Source: Isoetes taiwanensis (lineage: Eukaryota; Streptophyta; Lycopodiopsida; Isoetales; Isoetaceae). Taken from it: 64,000 bases of DNA. A program made the position numbers and the translations under genes. Where the stretch lies: positions 13,876,494-13,940,493 of the forward strand of contig JAJEKV010000014.1 of the NCBI GenBank assembly GCA_021234155.1, read 5' to 3'. The notes beneath the pieces were generated by a model, which searched no databases, had not been told where the DNA came from, and saw nothing but the letters and a program-made list of their open reading frames with translations. This document shows positions 1 to 10,164 of the stretch, piece after piece. Position 1 is the stretch's first letter. Each line of letters opens with the position of its first letter.

Positions 1-750
1 ATTCAAAAGACCTTTCAGTCTTTGATTTACTTCGGAATTTACCCCCGTGTTAACAACAATCGAGTTACACGATTTGACAATCAAATCATTATTCCTCAAA
101 TACATCAAAGAAAGAGGATTTGTACTAACTTTGAAAATTTTTTTAGTCTGAGTGGTTGACATAAGTTTACCAAAATCCACATACGGTAAGCCTTGAATAC
201 TAACTACTCCACTTGACGGCAGATTGAAAATCAAGGTGTGTATTAGCTATAGAATTTGCGGCTCGACATCCTGTAATCATTTCATGCCTAGAATGACATC
301 ATAGCATTTCAACTTAGCAATGTCTAAATCTATGCACATAGATGTCACAGCTCGTGACTCTTTGTCCAATAACTCCAAGCAAACACCCCGTGCTTGCTCA
401 CTGTGATGCTGAGTTTGTGGCCCAGCCTCAGACTCAATCACATATGGAGCCATCTGGCTCAAATCCAGCCCCAAATCGCATGCTAAATCTGCAGAGATTA
501 AATTATGAATGCTTCTAGAATCAATCAAAACAACCATGTTTTTGTCATTGATTCTATCTAGCAATCTTATAACTTTATTTACATAAGAACGTGAAGTAGG
601 GCTCACCATTTTTTCCAGAGTGATAACTGATAATGCCTTAACTTCTGGCTTATCATTTACCTTCGCGGTGCTAGCCAAAACCTTTTTTGAGGTTTGGTAC
701 ATTCCTCGGCAAAGTGCCCTACCACCCCATATCGATAACACCCCTTGGGC
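1..750 (-). pseudogene. Ty3/gypsy pol start: retropepsin and protease-RT linker, broken
   Basis: On the minus strand an open segment (741-277) reads as a gypsy aspartic protease. It has the VVLIDSRSIHNLIS active-site region and ends with the family hallmark YDVILGMK. The catalytic triplet is DSR where active enzymes have DSG or DTG, so the enzyme is probably dead. Just upstream (about 760-720) is a decayed CCHC zinc knuckle, CYRYGVVGHFAEEC, with its second Cys replaced by Tyr. After a stop at about 276 the frame can be followed to the window edge as the usual protease-RT linker; RT itself would lie off the left end. It follows the gag remnant at 751-1930 and belongs to the same element. Confidence 0.75.
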
Positions 751-1930
751 TTATCTGTTTAGGTATCACACTCCTTGGCCTTGCCCCCATTGGACTTGTC
801 CTTGGAATCATCCCTCAGCTTCTCAGAAGGAGTTGATCCTTGAGAGGACCCACCAACTCTTTTTGCTTTCCAATTAGCAAAGTTCTGTGCCTTCTTGGAG
901 TCCTCCCTTCCTACCAGTTTCCAGGCAATCTCAACAGCTAGCTCAAAATCAACAGGTTCTGCCTGCAACAAACGTATACAAATGCTAACATCCCGCAAAC
1001 AATTTATGAAATGATCTACGCGCATTTTGGTAGTAATCTCAGTAAACGTGAAAATCTCAGTAAGCTCTGTCACATAGTTCTAGAGAGATCCCTTCTGAGT
1101 GAGCTCTTTCAACTGTATGAGTGCATGATGCCAGTCATGGTGAGGTGCATACTCTTGTCAGATTAAGCGATAAAAATCCCTCCAAGTTCGCAGCCTCTGA
1201 CCATTGTCCGTGTGGATGTCCCACCATGCAGCTGCCGGTCCCTTCAATTTTAGGTGGCATACATAAGTCGGGCATTCTTGCCTTTCTTCATGGCTGCAAA
1301 ATACAGTTTCATTTGATTGAACCAGCGCATTGCCTGCTCAGGCGTGACATCTTTGCCATAGAAATCCGGCATTTTTACATGCTCCAGAGACTTAATCTCT
1401 TCACTAGAAAGCTCCCCCAAGGATTTCTCTGGCTGAGCAATGCTTTCCACAACATCTTGAGTCACTGGTTCACTGGGCAGCCCAAAGTCCATCCCTTATG
1501 GTGCATTAAATCCCCGACATACAATATCGTGAGGAATATCACAATTTGCCCCTGAAGTAGTGGGAGCTATCCCAACCACAAGTAGAAACTTTTCTACTGT
1601 ATTGCTTAAACGAAGTTCCCGAGCATTATCGTCATGACTAAACGGTTGATATGGCTCTCATTATCGTCAGGTAAGTTAAAACTTACCGGCCACCCCTCAG
1701 TACTTGCTCCCGGAGCGTTCTCGGCAATACTAATACCAGCATTGGCTGCATTTGCAACAGTTATATTGACATCACCTACAGGAGCAGCATCTGAGGGTGC
1801 TTCCTCTCAAACTCGAACTCGGGCAGTTCATCATCCAGATGAATGTCCTTGAGGGCAGGTATTATGCCCTCCTCAGGTGGATGCACTTCTGGCAATCCGT
1901 CAATGGGTCCTGCTGGTACATCTGGCACAG
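751..1930 (-). pseudogene. Ty3/gypsy gag, frame-broken
   Basis: Minus-strand pieces match a plant gypsy Gag. A Pro/Glu-rich N-terminal leader (about 1,920-1,790, with EFEFERK) comes first. Next is the start of the retrotransposon gag domain at 1,492-1,250 (FYGKDVTPEQAMRWFNQMKL), and its C-terminal half lies at 1,073-759 (MRVDHFINCLRDVSICIRLL). The pieces lie in different frames separated by stops, so the gene is not functional. It sits directly downstream of a primer-binding site and LTR and directly upstream of the zinc knuckle and protease, the normal gypsy order. Confidence 0.65.
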
Positions 1931-1940
1931 GTTCGGTTAT

Positions 1941-1956
1941 GCTGCTCTAATACCAT
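1941..1956 (-). other. Primer-binding site of the gypsy element
   Basis: On the minus strand this reads ATGGTATTAGAGCAGC, close to the TGGTATCAGAGC site complementary to the 3' end of initiator Met-tRNA that plant LTR elements use to prime reverse transcription. It lies immediately inside the proposed LTR end. Confidence 0.6.
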
Positions 1957-2517
1957 TGTTACGGCGAAAATTCAACTCCAAATTTTGCCCGTTTGGGATG
2001 AGCCAATCAACTACCTCCCACACCATGGATCTCGGATCCCCCGCGTTGATTGTCGTTGCGATGTTCCCAGCCGATGCTATCAATGCCACAAGTGATTAGT
2101 TCTTCTCAACAGTTTTCCCTGAGCCGTACTTGATCAATCGCACAGAAGGCTCTGGTCTAATCTATGGCTACTGCAATAGATTCAATCTGCCAAACCGAGC
2201 TTCTGATCCCAATATCGATTCATTCAGAGATTTATTACCTCAGAACCGGTTCTTTCTCAAAGACTTACCATCAATCCTGTCCTGGCCAATTCATCCTCCA
2301 AGCTTTATAATCACACATTAGTGCTAACCTCAGTTCCACTGATATCCGACGCACCTGGACCATAACTCGACTCCAATCAGAGTCCCCACCAAAAGACTCA
2401 GCATGGCTGCCATCGCAGCTGTTACAGAATATTTCGATCTTTTTTTCAATGTATTTCAATTCAATGAACCAGAACATGCCATGTCTCCTCTTTTAATATT
2501 AACATTAACATTTAACA
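1957..2517 (-). repeat. Probable 5' LTR of the gypsy element
   Basis: The segment begins TGTTACGG and ends TTTAACA on the plus strand, giving the TG...CA and TGTTA/TAACA termini expected of an LTR, and it abuts the primer-binding site. The partner LTR would lie beyond the left edge, so the outer boundary and target duplication cannot be tested here. Confidence 0.5.
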
Positions 2518-2860
2518 ATGTTATCCTACTACCCCTAACTACCCCATTTCTCCTCGTAATTTGGGTCCCATAGGCCGATTGGCCTCCGCGGACGATAAAA
2601 GAACCTTCCTTCCTTCCTTCCTTCCTTCCTCATTCCCCATTTTTCTATTGTTATTGTATATCCCTATGTCCTAAACTACAATCCCGCTATTGCTCCCTCA
2701 TTACCCCTACTACCCCTGACCACCCATTTCTCCTCATCCCCTATTCTTTATTTTTTATTGGAAATTCCTATATTCTAATTTGCAATCCTCCTATTACTCC
2801 CTCATTACCCCTAACATATCATAAGAATCCCATTCTCCTCAAAATTTTATTTTTTGCTCA
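2518..2860. repeat. C-rich degenerate tandem repeat with a TTCC microsatellite
   Basis: A roughly 110-bp unit containing CTCCCTCATTACCCCTA, CCCATTTCTCCTC and a following T-rich run occurs at about 2,647-2,756 and 2,757-2,860, with a weaker copy from 2,518. (TTCC)n lies at 2,604-2,630. No coding signal is seen. Confidence 0.5.
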
Positions 2861-3027
2861 TCAATTCCCCAATGACAATATTACATGCAAGAAGTCGAAT
2901 ACAATCATGAAGCAATGAGCAAAATAACTAAAACTACAGTAAAAACAAGGTGTTGTGCACGGAGGGTTGCCCTCCGTGACCCGAGAGTGAAACGGCTTAA
3001 ATCACACTTCAAAGTCATGTTTTCGAG

Positions 3028-3103
3028 CATATACTGACATATACTTGGAATATACCACAAACCCACATGGATGAGGGTTTTCCCCTTAGGAGCAACCCAA
3101 AAA
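3028..3103. repeat. Short dispersed repeat, copy 1
   Basis: A block with CATATAC...GGTTTTCCCC...AGGAGCAACCCAAAA recurs in the same orientation at 3,791-3,868. The copies are clearly related but diverged. They flank an otherwise featureless interval; the function is unknown and LTR-fragment ancestry is possible. Confidence 0.45.
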
Positions 3104-3388
3104 ACTGGACTCAAACATATCAGTGGAATGCTATTTCCATGCCCAATTCATAATTCATAAGGCAAGGCATTCAAATACGCTAATAACTCACAAATTGAAT
3201 ATTGCAAATAGGAAAAAGAAACACAATCCATTGGTTCCATTCAAACCTTGAACATATTGAAAGACGAGAAGCAAGAATGATGATTTCGTTGGTGTTTTAG
3301 TTTTCTTTATCGGGGCTCAACACATGTACGCACTGAATGATGATGCACGTTGGTGTTTTTGAATGGCGTGGAAGACGATCTTGAATAT

Positions 3389-3407
3389 GTGGGATTTGAA
3401 CCCACAT
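3389..3407 (-). other. tRNA-like T-arm (B-box) fragment
   Basis: On the minus strand TGTGGGTTCAAATCCCACA forms a 6-bp stem around the loop TTCAAAT, matching a tRNA T-arm and the Pol III B box. I could not fold a convincing complete tRNA upstream, so a tRNA-derived SINE remnant or a chance hairpin are the alternatives. The rest of 3,104-3,790 shows nothing else firm. Confidence 0.3.
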
Positions 3408-3790
3408 TATGCCCAAAATCTAAGCATATCAAAGTGTAATTAAAATGGCTAAGAGATAGCCATGAAGCGACCACCATCCATGAGTATTCATGTTCAAGAT
3501 CTGAGAAAACTTCCTTATACATTGCCTTCTACAGCAATGTGATGAAGCCATGAACAGTTCCATGAAAAATGAATGGAGCAAAGCCATGCAAGAATAAGCA
3601 AAGCCATGCTAAAATATGATACATGGGACAGTGCAAGCTCCCTCCAGGCAGAAAGCTAGTACCCTGCAAGTGAGTTTGTAAAGTACAGTACAATGAAGAA
3701 GTAAAGATCGACGTGTTCAAAGCTCGACCTGTTGCCAAGGGATACTCATAAGTGCCAGGTATTGATTTCCATGAAAACCAGCATATGCTA

Positions 3791-3868
3791 GGCATATGCC
3801 GGCATATACCTGGATATGCCCACATACCCACATAAACGGGGGTTTGCCCCCCTAGGGGCAACCCAAAA
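3791..3868. repeat. Short dispersed repeat, copy 2
   Basis: Second copy of the block at 3,028-3,103, ending in the hairpin-prone GGGGTTTGCCCCCCTAGGGG followed by CAACCCAAAA. Between here and the LINE target duplication (3,869-3,971) nothing else is seen. Confidence 0.45.
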
Positions 3869-3985
3869 ATAAAGGTTCCACACCAGCCTATGATATTGTC
3901 CACAGTATAAATTCAAAAGTTTCTAACATCATCCAAACATAAGCACTTATATTTAAGTATAGCAAGGTGATAAACATAATTTAGA

Positions 3986-5583
3986 TTCACCCATGATAAG
4001 ATAACCAACTCTGTAAGGGATTTTCTGGTCCCCCATCTTAGCTCCCCCATCCTATTCTGCTATGGCTATATGTCACCCGACCTGTTATAAGAAATGGCGT
4101 AAGGCTAACATTCTTCATGTTAGGGACCTTATAGATGAGACTGATAACTGGATCCCTTGGGATATAATCAAAAAGAAAGTTGGGGGAGGGGCCACTCATA
4201 GAACTATTTACAAGCAGGTAGTGAGCACTTACTCTCCCCTTTTGGGAAAAGATGGTAATGGGGAGAGTCATTCTCCTTTGAATTGGTTCTTCAAGGTTAA
4301 GAGGAGTTATAAAGTCTCCAAGATTTATCATGCTTGCCTTCCTCAGAAAAAGAGAAAGCATGCCTCCATACAGGGCCTGTCACTAAAAAAGTTCAAGAAA
4401 ACTATCTTTTCCAATTGGCAGTCCTATTCCTGTCCCAAAATTAAAGTCTTTGCTTGGCTTGTCCTCCATAATGCTCTTCTCTGCAATACCAATATGATCA
4501 AGAGACAATTCAAGAATGTTCATAGCCCTCTCTGCTCTCTTTGTGGTACCCATGATGAAACTGTCATCCATATGCCCGAAGGTCAAGGAATTCTGGAATT
4601 GGCTGTCCCAAATTAGCCCCAACCTGAAAATTCCAGACTTGGACACCATTTCCACTTCTGCTCAACTGCTGCAACCTCAGGATTCCAAAGTTAACTCAAC
4701 CATCCTTCAACTTGCCCTGTGGATTGTCTGGAAGCACAGAAATAATGTGGCACTGGCAGATAAGAAGTGTGATCTTGTCTGGATGAAGCTCAACTTTCAA
4801 TTTGAGCTGACCAGATGTGCTATGGCCCATAAGGCCATAAAACGAGAGAAATTTGATTCTGATTGGCTTCTTTGGGGAACCTTTAAGTCTAATTTCTTTG
4901 TTGTCCGTTTTAACTCCCTGATTGACCCAAATTCCTTTGTGGACTGCAGCATTTTTGAACAGTGTGGTGCAGGTCTTCAGGGGGACAATTCTGCCGGATG
5001 ACGTTCCTACTCACCACTCAGGGACCCCCAGACAAGCTGTTAGAGCGACCTTTCGCCTCAAATTTCTACTGAAAGAAGCATACAACGCTCATATTTTGCA
5101 CAAGTTTATTGGTGCTAACAATCGACTTTTGATAGAGAAGCAGTTCTCCTGCTTAAGATCTATGTATTACTACCACAAAGGTAGATGTGAAGCTGCTGCT
5201 AGTGTCTTATTGGACATTATACAGGTCCCCATTGATGAATTGCTGTTGCTTACCCCTTCCTGGGCCGAAATCAACTGGATGGCGCCCCCGTCTTTTGCCA
5301 TGCCTATCTCTGCTATGACTCCTTCCCCGATCTGCCTGCAATCCCTGCTTCCCTTCTCAATTTATCGTCTCTCCCGCTTCATACTCCCCCTCCTTCATGC
5401 AATCCTCCTCCTGCAGATGGAATTTGGCTTTGATGGTGCTCCTTCAGCAAATGGTTTTTGGCTGTAATTTTTGGTCTGGTTTTTCTGAGACTGATACTTG
5501 GTATTTGGGCTCTGAGCCCCATTTTGTATGGTTTTAATTTATGATCAATAGAATCCTTCCTTTTCCTCAAAAAAAAAAAAAAA
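3986..5583 (+). mobile_element. 5'-truncated LINE (L1-like non-LTR retrotransposon)
   Basis: The insertion is bounded by a perfect 14-bp target duplication, AAACATAATTTAGA, at 3,972-3,985 and 5,584-5,597. It ends in a poly-A tail of about 15-18 bases. This is the signature of target-primed reverse transcription. Only about 1.6 kb remains, from the C-terminal end of ORF2 through the 3' UTR; endonuclease and RT core are missing. The intact duplication suggests a fairly recent insertion. Confidence 0.85.
4062..5467 (+). pseudogene. LINE ORF2 C-terminal remnant with RVT zinc-binding domain
   Basis: The first open piece (4,062-4,616) contains the plant LINE zf-RVT pattern: KVFAWLVLHNALLCNTN, then CSLCGTHDETVIH (about 4,440-4,580). 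A frameshift moves the signal into the next frame (4,567-5,001), which continues with CPKVKEFWNWL and LALWIVWKHRNNVAL, the segment that follows zf-RVT in plant L1 elements. A third open piece runs to about 5,467. The truncation and frameshifts show it is not a working gene. The domain is thought to bind nucleic acid in the ORF2 protein. Confidence 0.75.
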
Positions 5584-5815
5584 AAACATAATTTAGAGTT
5601 GTAATATTTTAGTGTTGCTACTAACAATGGCTCTTTGCATTAGCTTCGCATATGGGTCAAGTCATATTTGCAAGGGCATATTTGCATCTTCACTTTCATC
5701 CTATTTTGAACAATCTGTGCGCATAAAAACATGTGATTTTCTACTACTTGTAATAATCCATAACGAAAAAAAAAAAGAAAGCAAAAAATCACAAAGAAAG
5801 ATTCAAGCAGTGTGG

Positions 5816-6841
5816 TTAATCATCGACACACCTCTTGGCGCACCAACGACAGTGAGAACAGCTTTAGCCCAAAACTGCATTGACAAATTTGCATGAATCA
5901 ACATAGATCTTACTGAATTTAAAACAATGCAGCTCTTTTGTTCAGAAAAATCATTTTGTTCTAGTGTTTCTGGTACAATAAACTCATGTTGAATCCCATG
6001 TTCTGCGCAAAACGCCTGAAAATTTTAGGATTTATACTTATCACCATTGTCAGTACGTAAAATCTTAATAGGAAGGCCAATTTGAGTTTCAACAAGTTTG
6101 CAAAAAACTTTGAAAGTATTAAAGGCATCTGATTTCTTCTTCAAGAGATAGGCAAAAGGATACCGTGTGTAATCATTAATGAACAACAAAAAATAAGAAG
6201 AACCCCCAAAAGACGAAGGGAAGGGTCCATAGACATCAAAATATACCAACTCAAGAATTTGGGTAGCACGAATAACGAAGTGTAGAAAGGATTGGCAGCG
6301 TTGCTTACCCATGGCATATGACTTACAAACTCCCAATTTGGCATGACTCTTTAAGCACAGACCATGTGTAGTGGCAAGACGTTCCATTTCTATAATTCTT
6401 TGAAATTTGAATGTGAAAATGAGAGTGCCACAAGGTACTGTCAGGGGTACTAGAAGTTGTAATAGAATATGCAAAATTATTATCTATAGAAAGTTCCCAT
6501 AAATCATTACGCATGTACGCTACAGTAAGAAGCTTTCCATTCTATTTTATCTTGCACTATTCAAGATTGAATGTGACCTTAAGACGCGTGCTACAAAAAT
6601 AAGATTCTTAGCTAAACCTGGCACATACAAAACCCCGGCAACACTCGAGTTCCTGCAATAGTGAAATAATAAAATTGCCAATACCAACAACTTGTTGTGT
6701 ACCATGATCAGCCATGTAAACAAACTTTTTGACAGTCAAAGTACGATAGCTTTGTAATTACTGAGTAGAACTAACCATATGAGTAGTGGCACTCAAATCA
6801 ATAAGAAAATTAGCAAAATTAAAAACATGAAACACAATGGC
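5816..6841 (-). pseudogene. Older Ty1/copia pol: protease to integrase, broken
   Basis: Read from 6,841 downward. The protease active-site region appears as NFLIDLSATTHMV, where active enzymes have DSGATxH. Next come the GAG-pre-integrase segment (6,514-6,350, with LATTHGLCLKSHAKLGVC) and the integrase core (6,290-6,025) with the Asp-containing VYFDVYGPF, FINDYTRY and LRTDNG. The integrase C-terminal half continues in another frame to about 5,816 (FCAEHGIQHEF ... LEQNDFSEQKS), where Glu of the DDE triad is expected. RT and RNase H are absent and a short A-rich stretch follows. Its gag is separated by two later insertions. Confidence 0.75.
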
Positions 6842-8022
6842 GGTGTGCCTCCGTTGAAATCGACTGGGTCTAACCCAGGTCTGTTTCCGACTGCCGCGGA
6901 CGCACCTGCTTCACCTCTGGCAGTGGCGGCAAAATATGGCGATGGCGGCAGGCTATAGGGAGGGATGTTCGATAGGCGGTAGGCTCGGCTTACCTCTCCG
7001 GCTCTCGGCTTAGCGGCGCAGGCAAAATGGTAAGGAAAAACGGATCGAGCAGGGCCCCAGCTTCAATCCGAGCACAGTGTCGCCTGGATTCAGTGAAGCT
7101 TGGGAACATAAACTTGCTGGCAGCATCCTAGACGGGTCGGGCCTTGAAAAACTTAGGATCTTGAAGCTCATTTTATGTTTAAACCAGCTCTGATCTTCTA
7201 TGAATACAGCTCCAAAAAGGAGCTGAAGGGATTTCTCACATATTTTCAGTAAGTGTAGGCAGGGGACAAAGATATTTTGACGGACAGAGTTGGAGGTTTG
7301 AATCGGCGATACGAAATCGGGAGAGTCTTCGGCTACATCAGAGTCAGAAGCTCATTTTTGCTTGAATCAGTGCTGACCTTTCATTGGTGTCGGGTTATTG
7401 TTCATGACAGAATACAGTTCCAGAAATACCTCTCTGATAGGAGCCTTTCTTTTCTTAGTGTCTTCACGAAACTTGAAAACACTCTCGAAAGAGAGTATAG
7501 GAGAATCTAATCCACTTACAGTTAAAAGTTCTTGCAGATTGTTTAAGCGAAGACAACAGCAGCTCTACCTCTGTCATAGGCCGAGGTCATTATTCAGTTG
7601 GGGAAGCCTGGAAACGCTCCCGTGGTTCTAGCATCTAAGATACACCTCGTGCCTCAGATAATAGACAAGAGTCGCGTCTGCTCGTTTACGGGAGTAACGG
7701 AGCAGATAGGGGGAGCGCAATCTATCCCACATCAGTTGTTCTGATCAGAGTCTCCCGAAAGAAGGGGGGACACATAACAACGAATATGTCAGCAAGTAAA
7801 AGAGCAGTTCTTGAGGAGGAGGTCAGTAACCTCCTTTCGTTGCAGGGCTTCAAACCCCATCTTAGAACTCAGGAAAAGCCCTGAAGATCCTATTGAGTCA
7901 GAAATGCCAGTAAAAGAGGGATCGGTGGGGGCGGAAAAGGATATTGTAGGGCGTAAGCAAAGATCTAAAACAGAGAGGCAGCTCAGAACCACTAAAGGGC
8001 CTCTCATGGTGGGTAAGGCCGT

Positions 8023-8270
8023 GAAAACTTTGGTCCAGTATTTGAAAAATGCAAAATAGTGTGATTGCAAAAAAGCTATTTTTTGCCAGTCATTACTTTC
8101 AATTGGTGGTAAATCCATTAATGGGGGCAGGCGATTGTGGTGGCAGCAGGCTATAAGGATGGATGTTATGTGGATAGCGATAAAAAGCTAGTCCGAATTC
8201 AGGTGGCAAAACTGGCCGTGAAAACTTTGGTCCAGTATTTGAAAAATGCAAAAATGGCTTGATTGCAAAT
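8023..8270 (+). repeat. Duplicated about 50-bp block inside the 2.3-kb insertion
   Basis: The stretch beginning GTGAAAACTTTGGTCCAG and running through TGAAAAATGCAAAA occurs at about 8,021-8,058 and again at about 8,216-8,252, each followed by a similar T/A-rich tract. A nearby pair with GGCAGCAGGCTATA and GGCGGCAGGCTATA links 8,140 to 6,948, so the insertion is built partly of internal duplications. Confidence 0.5.
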
Positions 8271-8389
8271 AACTCTTCACCAATTTTCAGAGATATTTGG
8301 TAGCACAAAGGAGGGGACAGAATATTACACATCAGGATAGAAATATATACTGTTGGTATGTAAAAGAATGGGTGGCATCGGGAAAATTT

Positions 8390-8550
8390 CAAAATCCATG
8401 GGATGGAAAAAGGATGGGTAGCAACGGAAAAATCCAAAATCCAGAATGATGGAAAAAGGATGAATGGCAGCAGGGAATCCAAAATCCACACGATGGAAAA
8501 AGGATGTGGCAGCGGAAATCCAAAATCCAAAATGATGAAAAAAGGATCTG
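8390..8550 (+). repeat. Tandem repeat of AAAATCCA / GATGGAAAAAGGAT units
   Basis: About four units of 40-50 bp, each with AATCCAAAATCCA followed by GATGGAAAAAGGATG and a short GGCAGC-type linker. It has no coding signal. Confidence 0.6.
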
Positions 8551-9105
8551 ATAATAATATTGGGCATTAGTGAGCCCATTACTATTAAGGTTTTTCCCCA
8601 AAAACCCTTCGGGGTGGGGTTTTTTAATCCTGATAGTAATCGGCGTCACTAATGTAGCCCAGGTTAGTGCGACTTTGTTGCCGCTGGGCACCACTATTGG
8701 GCACCAAGACTATGCAGAATAATTGTAGAAAAGGGAAAGGAGCTAAGTGTCGGGACAGTGAGGGGCCTCCGACCGACCACCAGGATAGAGCGGGTACAAC
8801 CCGCCGGCTGGTGTTCTATTTCCACATTCGAGTTCTGGTGCACCAAAAACTAAGGGTTCATAATCTGACCCACTATTAAAGGTGGGACAGTGGAATCCAC
8901 AATGTGTACAGCTCAAAGCTGTTGATAGCGAAGCATTCTCGCATGGCCACGAAGCCAAATATAAGCGGGGTGCTGGTACTAGTAGAAACCAAGAAAAGCC
9001 TTCAGAAAAGGCTACAATATACCAGCGTGATGTGCTAGTAGCACCCTCTTGGGAGCTCGCCCATGCTACATCAGTCCAGGGGCCTTAGGGCACAAGAGAC
9101 AATAA

Positions 9106-9155
9106 TTTCTATTCTATTCTATTCTATTCTATTCTATTCTATTCTATTCTATTCT
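9106..9155 (+). repeat. (TTCTA)n microsatellite tail
   Basis: Ten near-perfect pentanucleotide units immediately before the right target duplication of the 2.3-kb insertion. The position suggests a retrotransposition tail rather than a random microsatellite. Confidence 0.8.
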
Positions 9156-9158
9156 GTC

Positions 9159-9616
9159 ATGGCACAACTAGCATGCTCAAGGAGAGTAATGATCGTAGGC
9201 TTTTCATCATAAACTTTTTTGTGATATTTTTCTACAATATGACCAGTCTTATGACAATAATGGCATCTATCACGACTAGATCTAGCATCGTGTTTAGATT
9301 TGTGAAAACAATCTATTTCTGGATGTTTTGTTTTACCATACTGAGGGCATGGAGGAAATGCAACACGTGGCTGACGAAACATACGACCACGACTTCTACC
9401 TCGGCCAACATTGAAAAGATGTCTATCAGTAGCAATATTGGCTGTATCTAATGGTTCTTCACGGTCTTTAATCCACTGGGAGTGCTCAAGCAAATATATA
9501 CATATGCTATCAAAATCAGGATTGTCTTTTTCAGCTAGAACAGCCACAATTATTTTAAATTCAATTGGGATTGACCACAACAACATAATAGGTAATCTGT
9601 TGAATGGAACAGGTTC
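9159..9616 (-). pseudogene. Older copia gag, C-terminal half with zinc knuckle
   Basis: Minus-strand ORF continuing the gag that starts at 27,662. The frame joins exactly across the GGTTC duplication of the younger copia. It includes the end of the UBN2-type Gag domain, an RGR-rich stretch (GRGRSRGR) and a knuckle CHYCHKTGHIVEKYH in which the last Cys is Tyr. A preceding CPQYGKTKHPEIDC is a second degenerate knuckle. Gag forms the particle and binds the element RNA. The gene is split and mutated. Confidence 0.75.
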
Positions 9617-10164
9617 TGATGATATTTCAGCAGGATAATATGTACTTTAAACAATCATATGCCTTAAACAATCACTGCAATATTCTGTGCATATGACTCT
9701 CCACCAGTCTAGCAAATTGTGATCCACAGCAGCAGATTATTCCAGCTAGAATAAGCCAGAGCGATAGTGATTCACAGCAGTAAAATAATCCAGCTAGAAT
9801 AAGCCAGAGCGATAGTGACCCACAGCAGCAAATCAGTCTGGCTAGAAGAAGCTAGGGCAAACCATCACTGTAATTTAGTATCTGTATCTTCTGTGGAATA
9901 GGCCAGAGCAACCGGAACTCATAGACTACAGCAGCATATAATAGATGCACAAATCGGCCATTCTTCTCTCAGCCATCCGGCATCTGTCAGATGAAGAAAA
10001 CCTGAGTCAACTAAACCATTCGCCAATCTGTCTGTGCTGCGTCTCGTTTCATTCGATCTTGCTTTTGTACTATGGTTCAAGCTTTTCTGTTATTTCCACC
10101 CGGCCTATTACGTGTAGGTCATGCACCTTAATTTTATTGTGACATGAAAATCAATATTCTAACA
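9617..10164 (-). repeat. 3' LTR of the younger copia (548 bp)
   Basis: Near-identical to the LTR at 26,557-27,155 but about 50 bp shorter. It lacks a roughly 60-bp segment present there after ATCGGCCAT, and differs around a trio of about 47-bp internal repeats containing AATAAGCCAGAGCGATAGTG. Confidence 0.92.

Larger units (their letters stand above)
6842..9158 (+). mobile_element. 2.3-kb insertion with (TTCTA)n tail, unclassified
   Basis: It interrupts the old copia between gag and protease. ATGGC occurs on both sides (6,837-6,841 and 9,159-9,163), and removing the insert plus one copy restores the copia reading frame, which fixes the borders. It ends in about ten TTCTA units (9,106-9,155), like the simple-sequence tails of some LINEs and SINEs, which would put its 3' end on the right. 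I see no recognisable protein. Short open frames exist (one from 7,786 on the plus strand and 7,811-8,059) but match nothing I know. Internal repeats are listed separately. Confidence 0.6.

Noticed and set aside
5816-6841. Same element as the copia at 9,617-27,155
   Set aside because: Its gag-protease junction and the reading-frame restoration at GGTTC show it is the older host element; the younger copia has its own integrase at 24,184-25,124.
7811-8059. Gene for a basic 82-residue protein
   Set aside because: No homology pattern, no promoter, and the C-terminal end lies in an internally duplicated block.
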